This document shows positions 27,375-36,828 of a stretch of DNA of 64,000 nt, piece after piece. Position numbers and translations under genes: made by a program. This stretch comes from Sunxiuqinia sp963677175 (lineage in GTDB: Bacteria > Bacteroidota > Bacteroidia > Bacteroidales > Prolixibacteraceae), in assembly GCA_963677175.2 (NCBI GenBank), contig CAXXES010000003.1, positions 62,001 to 126,000 on the forward strand, written 5' to 3'. How positions within the stretch are numbered: position 1 is the first letter of the stretch; each line of letters opens with the position of its first letter. The notes under the pieces were generated by a model. That model saw only the letters and a list, made by a program, of their open reading frames with translations, did no database searches and had not been told where the DNA came from.

Positions 27375-27635
27375 ATGGAACAATTAAATGTGATTTTATT
27401 TTTGGCTGGATTTTTAAGAACCTTATTTGTCATCGTGGTCATTTACTACCTGATCAAGATATTGACAAAATATGTTCTGCCCCTGTTTATTAATCAGCCA
27501 AAGCAGCATCGGGATTTTCGGGACCCTCGGAATTCCAAGCCTGAAGGTGAAGTAACCATCGAAAAAGATCGCTATAATAGTGGACGAATTCCAAAGGATG
27601 AAGGCGAGTATGTTGATTTTGAAGAAGTCGATTAA
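27375..27635 (+). CDS. DUF4834 family small membrane protein
   Basis: The 86-residue protein has one TM helix (about 6-34, with RTLFVIVVIYYLIKILTKYV) and a polar cytoplasmic tail ending in the acidic EGEYVDFEEVD. This pattern is the DUF4834 family restricted to Bacteroidota; its function is unknown. It is divergent from pyrH. Confidence 0.75.
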   Translation: MEQLNVILFLAGFLRTLFVIVVIYYLIKILTKYVLPLFINQPKQHRDFRDPRNSKPEGEVTIEKDRYNSGRIPKDEGEYVDFEEVD

Positions 27636-27820
27636 ACGAGTTGTGGGTTTTCCCGAGGGATCGGGACTCCCTCCGGTTGCGGTTGCGGGTTTCGAGTTGT
27701 TCAATTTTTCAGTAGTGGGATCCCCGAATTCGTAAATGGTAAATTGGTCACAGTCGCAGAATTCAGCAATCAGTCAATGACCAACAATCATCAATAATAA
27801 ATCATCAATTATAAATAACT

Positions 27821-29374
27821 ATGGCTCAGGAAGATATTTTTAAGAAGCTGATCGCGCATTGTAAAGAGTATGGATTTGTGTTTCAATCGAGCGAAATTTA
27901 CGATGGGCTGGGTGCAGTGTACGATTACGGACAAAATGGAGTAGAACTTAAAAATAACATCAAAAAATATTGGTGGGACAGCATGGTGATGTTGCACGAA
28001 AATGTAGTTGGACTGGATTCGGCTATTTTTATGCACCCAACCATCTGGAAGGCTTCGGGCCATGTTGATGCATTTAACGACCCCTTAATTGACAACAAGG
28101 ATTCGAAAAAGCGCTACCGCGCCGATGTGCTGATTGAAGAGCAGCTGGCCAAGTTCGAGGAAAAAATGGGTAAGGAAGTGGCGAAGGCTCAAAAACGTTT
28201 TGGCGATGTCTTCGATGAAAAACAGTTTCGCGAAACTAACCCACGCGTGCTGGCCAACCAGGAAAAATGGGACGAATTGCACGCCCGCTTTTCGAAAGCT
28301 TTAAATGATAATGACCTGGCCGGGTTGAAACAAATCATTGTTGATCAGGAAATCGTTTGCCCAATGAGCGGGACACGCAACTGGACCGACGTGCGCCAGT
28401 TCAACCTGATGTTTGGTACCGAAATGGGATCAACGGCCGATGGTGCGTTGAAAGTTTACCTTCGTCCGGAAACGGCCCAGGGAATTTTCGTCAACTACCT
28501 GAACGTTCAAAAAACCGGTCGCATGAAAATTCCGTTTGGCATTGCCCAGATCGGGAAAGCATTCCGGAATGAGATTGTTGCCCGCCAGTTTATTTTCCGC
28601 ATGCGCGAGTTCGAACAAATGGAGATGCAGTTTTTTGTTCGCCCCGGCTCGGAGCTGGAGTGGTTCGACAAGTGGAAGGAAACCCGCATGAGGTGGCACC
28701 AGGCGCTTGGCTTTGGCGAAGAGAACTACCGCTTTCATGAACATGAAAAGCTGGCGCACTACGCCAATGCCGCAGTTGATGTAGAGTATAAATTTCCCTT
28801 TGGTTTTAAGGAAGTGGAAGGCATTCACTCGCGTACCGATTTCGATTTGTCGCAGCACCAGGAGTTTTCCGGAAAGAAAATTCAGTACTACGATCCGGAG
28901 CTGGAAAAATCGTATGTTCCCTTTGTGGTGGAAACCTCCATCGGGGTCGACCGCATGTTCCTGCAAGTGATGTCGGCTTCGTATTTTGAAGAAGAACTGG
29001 AAGCAGCCAATGGTAAAAAGGACACCCGCGTGGTGCTGAGGTTGCCCGCGCCTTTGGCTCCGATCAAGCTGGCGGTGATGCCGTTGGTGAAAAAAGACGG
29101 CCTGCCGGAGAAAGCCCGCGAAATTATCGATGACCTGAAATTCGATTTCAATTGCCAGTACGATGAGAAAGACTCGATCGGCAAGCGCTACCGTCGTCAG
29201 GATGCCATTGGAACACCATTTTGCGCCACGGTCGATCACCAAACGCTGGAGGATGCAACAGTGACCATTCGTCACCGCGACACCATGTTGCAGGAGCGCG
29301 TGCCCATTGCCGATCTGAAAGCGATTATCGCTTCGCAAGTGAATTTCAAAGCGCTGTTTGCCAAACTGAAGTAA
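27821..29374 (+). CDS. glyQS: Glycyl-tRNA synthetase, single-chain type
   Basis: The 517-residue class II synthetase (alpha2 type) charges tRNA-Gly. It shows YGPLG-region equivalent YDYGQNGVELKNNIK, the motif 2 region GRMKIPFGIAQIGKAFRNEI, motif 3 ETSIGVDRMFL, and a C-terminal anticodon-binding domain (LAPIKLAVMPL onward). It is an orphan gene with its own terminator. Confidence 0.97.
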   Translation: MAQEDIFKKLIAHCKEYGFVFQSSEIYDGLGAVYDYGQNGVELKNNIKKYWWDSMVMLHENVVGLDSAIFMHPTIWKASGHVDAFNDPLIDNKDSKKRYRADVLIEEQLAKFEEKMGKEVAKAQKRFGDVFDEKQFRETNPRVLANQEKWDELHARFSKALNDNDLAGLKQIIVDQEIVCPMSGTRNWTDVRQFNLMFGTEMGSTADGALKVYLRPETAQGIFVNYLNVQKTGRMKIPFGIAQIGKAFRNEIVARQFIFRMREFEQMEMQFFVRPGSELEWFDKWKETRMRWHQALGFGEENYRFHEHEKLAHYANAAVDVEYKFPFGFKEVEGIHSRTDFDLSQHQEFSGKKIQYYDPELEKSYVPFVVETSIGVDRMFLQVMSASYFEEELEAANGKKDTRVVLRLPAPLAPIKLAVMPLVKKDGLPEKAREIIDDLKFDFNCQYDEKDSIGKRYRRQDAIGTPFCATVDHQTLEDATVTIRHRDTMLQERVPIADLKAIIASQVNFKALFAKLK

Positions 29375-29402
29375 GCATTGATCCGATAAACGATTAAACA
29401 GA

Positions 29403-29429
29403 GGCTGTCCCAAAAGGACGGTCTTTTTT
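29403..29429 (+). terminator. Intrinsic terminator after glyQS
   Basis: GGCTGTCC (29403-29410) pairs with GGACGGTC (29416-29423), with two G-U pairs and a 5-nt loop, followed by six T residues. Confidence 0.75.
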
Positions 29430-29536
29430 CTTTAGGGCGAATTGATATGGGTTGGTCAACTTCCTTATTTTTGGTTGGTCTGTTTGAATCCGCGACACCC
29501 GGGTGAGCGATGTCCGGAGTCTGAATGCCTTCCGCC

Positions 29537-29788
29537 TTCGTGGAGAAGCTTTCCGTGTGCGTGGTGGAGGCTTCCGCCTTCGTGGCGGACCTTGCGGTGT
29601 TCGTGGCGGAACCGTCTACCTTCGTGGCGGACCTTGCGGTGTTCGTGGCGGAACCGTCTACCTTCGTGGCGGACTTTGCGGTGTTCGTGCCGGAACCGTC
29701 TACCTTCGTGCCGAACCTTGCGGTGTTCGTGGCGGAACTGTCTACCTTCGTGCTTTGCTTTGCGGTCTTCGTGGCGGAGCTTTCCGTC
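29537..29788. repeat. 21-bp minisatellite, 12 tandem units
   Basis: Exactly twelve 21-bp units run from 29537 to 29788. Two types alternate, TTCGTGGCGGACCTTGCGGTG and TTCGTGGCGGAACCGTCTACC less one base each as written here in full in the sequence, giving a 42-bp higher-order unit. Outer units are more diverged than central ones. All three + frames stay open because 21 is a multiple of 3 and the unit lacks stops, so the open frames of 90-133 codons seen here are not evidence of genes. Confidence 0.85.
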
Positions 29789-29849
29789 GGAGTTTAATAT
29801 AGAAGTACTCCCGTTGGCTTCTATCGCTGCGGCATTTAACTAAGGAAGC

Positions 29850-30326
29850 GTCTGTCCTAAAATCCAACCACCTGCTATGGTGCAAACGCCGCTGTCGTGG
29901 TTTCCGGCCTGGTCAGCTTGACGCTTCTTTAAAGTCAAAGGATTTGTCCTTCAGGACCGGATTTTATTTTTTTTCCATTCGATGAAAAAACGAAACAAAA
30001 AAATCTAGTCAAAGTTATCCTTCTCCCCGCGTCAGGATTTTTTCTTTCCGGCGCACAACCCCGGATACCCGTCAAAACTTGTCCGGCCACTGAGGGAAAT
30101 CCTTCCCGCCAACGCCGGCCCGGGCGATCCCGATTTTACCGGGACCGGCTTTTGACGGCCTGCGCTGCTTTCGCCTCCGGCGAAGTGGGGGACTTGAGTG
30201 TCAAAACTTTTAGGTTGTTCTCCAACTTTCATTTCGTATAGCAAGGTCGAAATGACGTGAAGATTTACTTGTGTCGATTTAGGGGGCAATTGTAGGGACT
30301 GGGGGTGAGGGTGGAGGGTGAATTTT
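29850..30326. other. Gene-free GC-rich intergenic stretch
   Basis: No convincing gene is present. The 85-codon minus-strand frame at 30032-30289 is low-complexity with no family features. The stretch is unusually GC-rich for a spacer and lies between the minisatellite and the REP-like palindromes. Confidence 0.5.
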
Positions 30327-30672
30327 AGCCGGATGGCGCGAAACCACCCGGCTATGGAGTGATTTGTGTGGCTTATTCGCCCACCGATTCGTCTTCTTTT
30401 TACATGTTGGTACCCATTAGCGCAACGACCTTGCTGAAGGTGAATAGCGATTTTTTTACCGGGTCGTCATGATAGATTTTAGAGTCAATTTTTCAAATTC
30501 CGATCACCTCGGTGTAAATATCGTTGAAAACGGTTCCAACCCCGGGATGGGGTTGAATGATATAAACGATTTTGTAATTGTTATTCAACCACATTCGTGG
30601 TTGTTGGCCGCTGCACGTGCTGCACCCCGCATTGCATACGGGGCTATTCACATTGAACCCGTTTCACGGGTT
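30327..30672. repeat. REP-like palindrome cluster
   Basis: Hairpins follow one another. AGCCGGATGG/CCACCCGGCT has one mismatch (30327-30353). CAACCCC/GGGGTTG spans 30537-30555. CAACCAC/GTGGTTG spans 30586-30603. CCCCG/CGGGG spans 30625-30643. AACCCG/CGGGTT spans 30656-30672. All loops are 4-9 nt. This organisation resembles REP/BIME-type intergenic palindromes. No Y1 (RAYT) transposase is seen in the window. Confidence 0.65.
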
Positions 30673-30696
30673 TGGGTGCGGCGGGTTCTATCTATA

Positions 30697-30728
30697 ATAA
30701 AAAAAGCCCCATGAATCATGGAGCTTTT
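30697..30728 (-). terminator. Intrinsic terminator of the NCS2 permease operon
   Basis: On the minus strand AGCTCCATG and CATGGGGCT form a 9-bp stem (one G-U) with a 3-nt loop, followed by seven T residues, about 25 bp after the permease stop. Confidence 0.88.
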
Positions 30729-30751
30729 CAACTATTGTGGGTAAACTTCGC

Positions 30752-32041
30752 TTAGATAATAAACTTCACAATAAAGAGTAAAGCCAATACATACATGACC
30801 AACGAAACCTCTTTGTGTTTTCCGGTCAGCAGTTTCAGAATAACGTAGGCCAACATCCCGAACACGATTCCTTCGGCAATGCTGTAGGCCAGTGGCATCA
30901 TGATAATGGTGAAAAAGGCCGGAATCGACTCGGTAAAGTCTTCCATATCAATTTTCAGAATGGGTGTTAGCATGAACAGGCCAACAATGATTAGAGCCGG
31001 TGCGGTTGCTGCTCCCGGAATCATGATAAACAGCGGAGCAAAAAACAAGGCGGCCAGAAATAAACCCGCTACGGTTAGCGAAGTCAATCCGGTGCGTCCG
31101 CCTTCAGCAACACCCGAGGCACTTTCAACATAAGTGGTTACCGTACTTGTTCCCAGCATGGCGCCAACCGTTGTGCCAATAGCATCGGCAAACAGGGCTT
31201 GCTTGGCGCGTGGCACCTTGCCATCTTCTGTCAGCATATCCGCTTTCGACGAAACGCCAACCAAGGTTCCAACCGTGTCGAACATATCGACAAACAGGAA
31301 GGTGAATAGCACGATCAGCATGTCGATGGTCAGGATCTGGTGGAAATCGAATTTGAAGAAAATGGGCTCAATCGACGGCGGCAACGAAACCAGATGGCCT
31401 TCGGGCAGCTGGGTAACTCCGAATGGAATTCCGGCGATTGTAGCTGCGAAAATACCAATTAGTAAGGCGCCTTTGACTTTTAAAGCCAGCAGAATGCCAA
31501 TCAGCAACACGCCGAGCAGGGCGATTAAAACACTTGGAGATCCCATGTCTCCCAGACCAACCAATACGGCATCGTTGTTGACGATGACACCGGCGCCCTG
31601 CAAACCAATAAAGGCGATAAACAGTCCGATACCCGCCGATACCGCATGCTTCATCGACATGGGGATGGCGTTGACGATGAGCTCACGGATGTTGAAGGCC
31701 GTAAGGATCAGGAAAATGATTCCTTCCATGAAAACGGCGGTCAGCGCAAATTGCCAGCTGTAGCCCATGCCCAACACGACGGTGAAGGCAAAAAAGGCGT
31801 TCAGCCCCATTCCGGGGGCTAGTGCAAAAGGCAGGCGCGCAACCAGGGCCATAACCAGGGTCGCCACCAATGCCGACAAGGCCGTGGCAGTAAAGAGGGC
31901 GTTCTTATCCATTCCGGTGGCACTCAAAATACTGGGGTTAACCGCCAGAATGTAGGCCATCGTCATGAAAGTTGTGATTCCCGCTAAAACTTCCGTTTTT
32001 ACGGTGGTGTGGTTTTCATCGAGTTTGAAAAAACGTTTCAT
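30752..32041 (-). CDS. NCS2-family purine permease (AzgA/GhxP-like)
   Basis: The 429-residue inner-membrane transporter has about 12-14 TM helices. Diagnostic segments of the adenine/guanine-hypoxanthine branch are EVLAGITTFMTMAYILAVNP, the APGMGLNAFFAF motif, and FLFVDMFDTVGTLVGVS. It would import purine bases by proton symport. It starts 18 bp after the DUF5020 stop, pairing an outer-membrane channel with an inner-membrane carrier. Confidence 0.92.
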   Translation of the reverse strand: MKRFFKLDENHTTVKTEVLAGITTFMTMAYILAVNPSILSATGMDKNALFTATALSALVATLVMALVARLPFALAPGMGLNAFFAFTVVLGMGYSWQFALTAVFMEGIIFLILTAFNIRELIVNAIPMSMKHAVSAGIGLFIAFIGLQGAGVIVNNDAVLVGLGDMGSPSVLIALLGVLLIGILLALKVKGALLIGIFAATIAGIPFGVTQLPEGHLVSLPPSIEPIFFKFDFHQILTIDMLIVLFTFLFVDMFDTVGTLVGVSSKADMLTEDGKVPRAKQALFADAIGTTVGAMLGTSTVTTYVESASGVAEGGRTGLTSLTVAGLFLAALFFAPLFIMIPGAATAPALIIVGLFMLTPILKIDMEDFTESIPAFFTIIMMPLAYSIAEGIVFGMLAYVILKLLTGKHKEVSLVMYVLALLFIVKFII

Positions 32042-32059
32042 ATTTGTGGAAGTTTTAGA

Positions 32060-32749
32060 TTAGAATGTCCACTTGGCAGCCAAGGTTGGATTAACTTGAA
32101 AGCCGTCTTTTGCAAAATTATTGCTCAACTCAATCTCGGTACCGAAAGCAAAATTGGAGCAGACGTTATACCACAGTTGTGGCTCAGTTAAAAAGCGGTA
32201 GTCGGTTCCCCAGCCCATTTCTTCTTTCCAGAAATCGGCAAAACCAGCAAAAGTCAATTTATTTTGCAGCATTTGGATGGTCCAAACAGCAGTCAGCTGA
32301 AATGCAGCATCTTCCTTGTCTTTAATGTATTTGTAGTTGGCCTGCAAGGTCAGGATTTTTGAGAAGTCGGACGATGCCCAGGTACGTTCTACCCCCGCCA
32401 GCCAGCAATTCTCAATGGGAACAAAACTCTCAAAGCCAGGAGAGAAAATTTTCATCGTACCGCCGTTATATTCTACGCGCGGCATAAATTTTTGATTTTC
32501 CGTCCATTTAAAGGCACGGGCAATTTCCCAATAGGCTAGCGAAAGACCATTATCAACATTGCGTTCATCCGAGCTGTAGTCCATATCAATAAAGAAAAAG
32601 GTTGAACCGTACTTATCGGGACGGAACATTTCAACCGTTGTTGTGACCAATTTCCGGGTTTCCCCCAAATCATAATGCAGTTGAACATTCTGGGCAGTGG
32701 CGCCCAAGGCAACAATACTCACAAAAAGAGCCAGTAAAAGTTTCTTCAT
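32060..32749 (-). CDS. DUF5020 / Tsx-like outer-membrane protein
   Basis: The 229-residue protein has a Sec signal peptide (cleavage near ALGATAQ, about residue 19) and then alternating short amphipathic strands typical of a 10-12-strand barrel, ending in AAKWTF with a terminal Phe. The start of the mature protein (LHYDLGETRKLVTTTVEMF) matches the DUF5020 family, related to the nucleoside channel Tsx. Position upstream of a purine permease supports a role in purine or nucleoside passage across the outer membrane. Confidence 0.8.
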   Translation of the reverse strand: MKKLLLALFVSIVALGATAQNVQLHYDLGETRKLVTTTVEMFRPDKYGSTFFFIDMDYSSDERNVDNGLSLAYWEIARAFKWTENQKFMPRVEYNGGTMKIFSPGFESFVPIENCWLAGVERTWASSDFSKILTLQANYKYIKDKEDAAFQLTAVWTIQMLQNKLTFAGFADFWKEEMGWGTDYRFLTEPQLWYNVCSNFAFGTEIELSNNFAKDGFQVNPTLAAKWTF

Positions 32750-32905
32750 TTGGTTTTATTTTAAGTTTTCGAATAAAAGAAAGAAAGCGCTAAAATAATA
32801 AAAAACAGCTACGACAAAACCGTTTAAACTTCTTAACAAGCAGGATTTTGCATGCTCAACCAATCGTTGTACATTACGGATGATTTTATCTGATTTGATA
32901 GTGTT

Positions 32906-33172
32906 TTGAAATTCAATGGTTTTCGGATGGATGGAACACTGGAAGAGATCATGAAACTTCTAAAAACGGCGAAAGACGCTGGAAAAGGGGTGATTGGGAC
33001 GAAGATTTTCGGCGGTGGCGATTTGACCCAAGAGGAAGTTCGTGAAAAATCACTTAGATTTGCCTGGAAGAGTGGAAACGTGCATACGATGACCATTGGC
33101 ATGGAAAAGACAGATTATGTTGACGATGCGGTGGAGCGGATTGCACGCATTATTAAAGATAATTCCGGCTAA
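32906..33172 (+). pseudogene. C-terminal remnant of an aldo/keto reductase
   Basis: About 80 codons resemble only the tail of ferredoxin-type aldo/keto reductases: MDGTLEEIMKLLKTAKDAG, GVIGTKIFGGGDL, then REKSLRFAW...HTMTIGME. The N-terminal two-thirds, including the catalytic Tyr/Lys region, is absent and an in-frame stop lies directly upstream. The only upstream start is a TTG. I read it as a decayed fragment, not an active gene. Confidence 0.65.
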
Positions 33173-33195
33173 GGAATAATTGAGAGGAAAAATTC

Positions 33196-34851
33196 ATGAA
33201 CCAAACATTAGCTCTTCAAGGCCTGATGGGGCTTTACAAAGAATCGCTGCTGCAGAATTGGGACTTACCGATGTTTTCAGACTATGGTGGGTCCACGTAT
33301 CATTATGGCGAAGTAGCGCAAAAAATTCATCAAATCCATTTGTTTTTCAAGGAAAGTGGAATCCAAAAAGGAGATAAAGTCGCCTTATTGGGACGTAATT
33401 CGGCCAATTGGGCCATTTCTTTTTTAGCCACCATTGGCTATGGCGCCGTGGCGGTGCCGATACTTCCAGACTTTAACCCGGCCGATGTGCATCACATTGT
33501 TAAGCATTCGGGATCGAAGTTGCTGTTTACCGGTGATCCCTTGTTTGATAAGCTGGATGCTGCAGAAATGCCGCAGCTTCAATCGGTAGTGAGTCTGACT
33601 GCTTTCAACCTGCTTTTCGATCAGGATACCGCCTGTTTGCCAGCTTGGGAGCAGAGCTTAAAAGCGGGAGCTGTTGATCCGATTTTGCCTGAGGATTTCG
33701 GGCTGGTAGACCTGGACGAAAAATCGGTGTGCGTGATTTCGTACACCAGCGGGACTTCGGGCTTTACTAAAGGGGTGATGCTGCCAACGCGCAGTTTGCT
33801 GTCGAACCTGATTTATGCGCGGGAGCATATGCCGCTGAAAACTGGCAACAAGATCGTGTCATTTTTACCCATGGCCCATGTTTTTGGTTTGTTGTTCGAG
33901 TTTCTGTTTCCCGCCTCTGTGGGCTGTCACATCACTTTTTTGAGCAAAACCCCTACGCCGCAAGTGATTCTTAAAGCATTCGGCGAAATTCGGCCACACC
34001 TGATTCTATCGGTGCCCTTGGTGATTGAAAAAATTTATAAGAAACGGATTCTTCCAAGCCTGGAAAAACCCCTCATGAAATTTCTGCTTACAGTTCCCGG
34101 TATTTCGGGCTTGCTGCATAAGAAAGTGAAGGAAAAGCTGGTGGAAACCTTTGGCGGACGCTTTCATGAAATTGTGATTGGCGGCGCTCCGCTGAGTCAT
34201 GAAGTGGAGGAATTTTTCCGGAAAATTGACTTTCCGTTTACCATTGGCTATGGCATGACCGAATGTGGGCCACTCATTTCGTATGACGCGTGGCATACCA
34301 CCCAGCCCATGTCGGCTGGCAAACTGGTCGACAGGATGCAGGTACGTATTGACTCCAGCGACCCCTATCGGGAAGTGGGTGAAATTCAGGTGAAAGGAGT
34401 TCATGTTATGCAGGGATATTATAAAAATGATGAAGCGACCCGGCAGGCCTTTACCGCTGATGGCTGGTTGAAAACCGGCGATCTGGGGCTGATTGATTCG
34501 CAAAACTACATCTACATTAAAGGGCGAAGCAAGAATATGCTATTGGGGGCTTCCGGTCAAAATATTTACCCCGAAGAGATTGAAGCCAAGCTGTCGAATT
34601 TGCCCGGAATATTGGAGAACGTGGTGGTTGAGCGCGAAGGAAAGCTGGTAGCCTTGGTTTTTCCTGACCCGGAAATCATTAAAGCTGAAAAACTCGATGA
34701 GGTTCATGTTGCCAAATTGATGGAAAGCAACAGGCGGCATGCTAACCACGAATTGCCCAAGTACAGTCAGCTGGTCCAAATTGAACTGGTGAGTCAGGAG
34801 TTTGAGAAAACACCCAAGCGAAATATAAAACGATACTTATACACGAAGTAA
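33196..34851 (+). CDS. AMP-dependent long-chain acyl-CoA synthetase
   Basis: The 551-residue ANL-superfamily enzyme activates a fatty acid to acyl-AMP and then acyl-CoA. Motifs in order: P-loop ISYTSGTSGFTKGVML (about 180), the linker YGMTECGPLIS, GWLKTGDLGLID with the ribose-binding Asp, and SKNMLLGASGQNIYPEEIE before the mobile C-terminal domain. The near-C-terminal KTPKRNIKR supplies the catalytic Lys region. It is a single gene ended by a terminator. Confidence 0.94.
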   Translation: MNQTLALQGLMGLYKESLLQNWDLPMFSDYGGSTYHYGEVAQKIHQIHLFFKESGIQKGDKVALLGRNSANWAISFLATIGYGAVAVPILPDFNPADVHHIVKHSGSKLLFTGDPLFDKLDAAEMPQLQSVVSLTAFNLLFDQDTACLPAWEQSLKAGAVDPILPEDFGLVDLDEKSVCVISYTSGTSGFTKGVMLPTRSLLSNLIYAREHMPLKTGNKIVSFLPMAHVFGLLFEFLFPASVGCHITFLSKTPTPQVILKAFGEIRPHLILSVPLVIEKIYKKRILPSLEKPLMKFLLTVPGISGLLHKKVKEKLVETFGGRFHEIVIGGAPLSHEVEEFFRKIDFPFTIGYGMTECGPLISYDAWHTTQPMSAGKLVDRMQVRIDSSDPYREVGEIQVKGVHVMQGYYKNDEATRQAFTADGWLKTGDLGLIDSQNYIYIKGRSKNMLLGASGQNIYPEEIEAKLSNLPGILENVVVEREGKLVALVFPDPEIIKAEKLDEVHVAKLMESNRRHANHELPKYSQLVQIELVSQEFEKTPKRNIKRYLYTK

Positions 34852-34855
34852 AAAG

Positions 34856-34885
34856 AAAGCCGGAACAATGTTCCGGCTTTAATTT
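34856..34885 (+). terminator. Hairpin terminator after the acyl-CoA synthetase
   Basis: AAAGCCGGAAC (34856-34866) and GTTCCGGCTTT (34870-34880) form a perfect 11-bp stem with loop AAT, followed by a weak T-tract. Confidence 0.88.
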
Positions 34886-35030
34886 TAAAATGGGTTGATA
34901 GGGAAGAAACTATTCTATGAGTTTATTCAGTTTTGGATAGATAGGTAACCCCGTTTTAAGAAAAAAGATATGAACTGATCATTTTAGGGCCTAAAACACG
35001 CTATAACTCAGACGAACGATTAGATATTGT

Positions 35031-35690
35031 TCACAACAATTTGTCCAAAGCATCGTTCAAAAAGCGATTAGCCTTCGAAAGTTCCTGAAAAGCGTCAACC
35101 GTGAGACCGACAAAATCATCGCTTAAAACAGTTTTTTCATCCACCTGAAAACCGAAAGCATACGATTTGAAGCGCAGCAAATCCACGTCTTCAAAATCTT
35201 TTGGAAAACCTTTTGGCGCTGTTTTCAGCTTTTCTCCCTCAATGGTGGGATAGTATTTTCTAAATTTCTCATTGTTCAACACTTCTTTCAGTCCGTCAGC
35301 ATGATCTAAAATTTCGGTGCGGATGGCTTTGAGCGGAGCTGCTTCGGGATGCCAAATGCCGCCTCCCAAAAACGAGTTTTCCGGCTCCAGGTGAATGTAG
35401 TAGCCGGCCCGGTTGCTCTTGCGACCTCCTTTGGCGATAAAACTTCCGAAGTGGGTTTTGTAAGGCGACTTATCATGAGAAAAGCGTACATCCCTGAAAA
35501 TCCGGAACAGGCAATCTTTGGGATCAATCAGTGGGACGTCCGCATCGAACCGATGGATCTCCTGGATCATCAATTCGGTAAAAAAGAGGATTTGGTCTTT
35601 GCTTTCCTCGTAGCGTTTTTTGTTGTCGTTAAACCATTCGCGGGTATTGTTTTCGCGAAGTTCCTTCAGAAAATCGAATAGTATTTTCAT
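35031..35690 (-). CDS. DUF2461 (TIGR02453) family protein
   Basis: With the ATG at 35690 (MKILFDFLKELREN) the product is 219 residues and matches DUF2461: LRENNTREWFNDNKKRYEES, LFRIFRDVRFSHDKSPYKTH and HLEPENSFLGGGIWHP. The family is widespread but of unknown function. An in-frame extension to 35855 gives a low-quality basic N-terminus and is rejected. Confidence 0.88.
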   Translation of the reverse strand: MKILFDFLKELRENNTREWFNDNKKRYEESKDQILFFTELMIQEIHRFDADVPLIDPKDCLFRIFRDVRFSHDKSPYKTHFGSFIAKGGRKSNRAGYYIHLEPENSFLGGGIWHPEAAPLKAIRTEILDHADGLKEVLNNEKFRKYYPTIEGEKLKTAPKGFPKDFEDVDLLRFKSYAFGFQVDEKTVLSDDFVGLTVDAFQELSKANRFLNDALDKLL

Positions 35691-35885
35691 GGGCTGTGTT
35701 GTTTTATGTGGGTTATTTCCAATTTTATCGTGAAGATAAGCCGATTGTTTTGTCGATGCAACAGGAATTAAATATGGAATGCTATTTTTGTTTCTTGACG
35801 TTGTGGTCAGCGGTTGTCGCCGATCACCCTGAGACCAGCGATCGCGGGCTGGCAAAACAGGTTCAAGACCTAAACATGCTGATGG

Positions 35886-36578
35886 ATGAAAAAGTTTGCT
35901 TTAATCGTTGCGGGAGGAGTGGGTTCAAGAATGGGGGCAGATGTTCCCAAACAGTTTATTGAGCTGGCTGGAAAACCCATTCTGTTGTGGACCATTCAAC
36001 GTTTTTTGGACTTTGACCGCGAAATAGCGTTGGTGCTTGTTTTACCTAAGTCTCAGTTTACGCGTTGGCAGCAAATCAGCGAGCAGTTTCAGTTTACCGG
36101 TAAAATCAGGCTGGTTAGCGGCGGAGAAACCCGGTTTCAATCCGTCAAAAACGGACTGGATGTTATCAGCGGTGAAGGTGTAGTTTTTATTCACGATGGC
36201 GTGCGGCCACTGGTGTCTTTCGAAACCTTGCAGCGCTGTTTTCAAACGGCGCTGGAAAAAGGGAATGCGCTGCCGGTTTCGCCGTTAGTCGAATCGCTGC
36301 GGCAGCTTTCCGGACAGGAGAGCCAGCATGTCGATCGGAGCAAATTCTGCCTGGTGCAAACCCCGCAAACTTTTCAAATCGATTTAATCAAGAAAGCCTA
36401 TCAGCAGCCCGAAAATCATTTTTTTACCGATGATGCCTCGGTTTGTGAAGCGGCTGGAATACCCATTCACCTGGTGGATGGAAATCCAGAAAACATCAAA
36501 ATTACCAATCCAATGGACCTTTGCGTGGCGGAAGCCCTTTTAAAATCGCGGGAAGAGTCCCCCGGCATAAAAGTTTAG
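35886..36578 (+). CDS. ispD: 2-C-methyl-D-erythritol 4-phosphate cytidylyltransferase
   Basis: The 230-residue enzyme transfers CMP to MEP, the third step of the non-mevalonate isoprenoid pathway. It has the nucleotidyltransferase loop AGGVGSRMGADVPKQF (residues 9-24), SGGETRFQSVKNGL, FIHDGVRPLVS, and QTPQTF. It is divergent from DUF2461. Together with dxs it shows the MEP route is used. Confidence 0.95.
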   Translation: MKKFALIVAGGVGSRMGADVPKQFIELAGKPILLWTIQRFLDFDREIALVLVLPKSQFTRWQQISEQFQFTGKIRLVSGGETRFQSVKNGLDVISGEGVVFIHDGVRPLVSFETLQRCFQTALEKGNALPVSPLVESLRQLSGQESQHVDRSKFCLVQTPQTFQIDLIKKAYQQPENHFFTDDASVCEAAGIPIHLVDGNPENIKITNPMDLCVAEALLKSREESPGIKV

Positions 36579-36768
36579 CAGATATCTTTCGCCTGATATC
36601 GAACTGACCTTAAAACTCAGACAGCAATCCGCAAACCGATTATCTCCATTCCTCGACTTATTTCTTTGTTCACCGATTCTTATCCGAGAAACTTGGGGTT
36701 CTAAAATAGTTTTGTGTCCGAAATAGAAAACAATCTAGATACAGGTATGTTAAATCTTCGTAAACTAT

Positions 36769-36820
36769 GGAAACTTTCAAGATGAGCATAGTTTCCGATC
36801 AAAGAAGGAATCTATCTTTG
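36769..36820 (+). promoter_or_regulatory. tetR promoter with overlapping candidate TetR operator
   Basis: TATCTTTG (36813-36820) is a perfect -7 box nine bases before the tetR ATG. An inverted repeat GGAAACT (36769-36775) / AGTTTCC (36790-36796) covers where a -33 element would lie. TetR-family repressors usually bind such palindromes at their own promoter, so autoregulation is likely. Bases 36579-36768 show no gene. Confidence 0.5.
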
Positions 36821-36828
36821 TGAGGATT

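Noticed and set aside
29442..29843. Three overlapping + strand open frames of 90-133 codons with repetitive composition
   Set aside because: All frames are open because the 21-bp repeat unit lacks stops; there is no ribosome-binding site or family similarity favouring one frame.
30032..30289. 85-codon minus-strand open frame in the GC-rich spacer
   Set aside because: It has biased composition, no recognisable motif and no plausible translation start; it is probably chance in GC-rich DNA.
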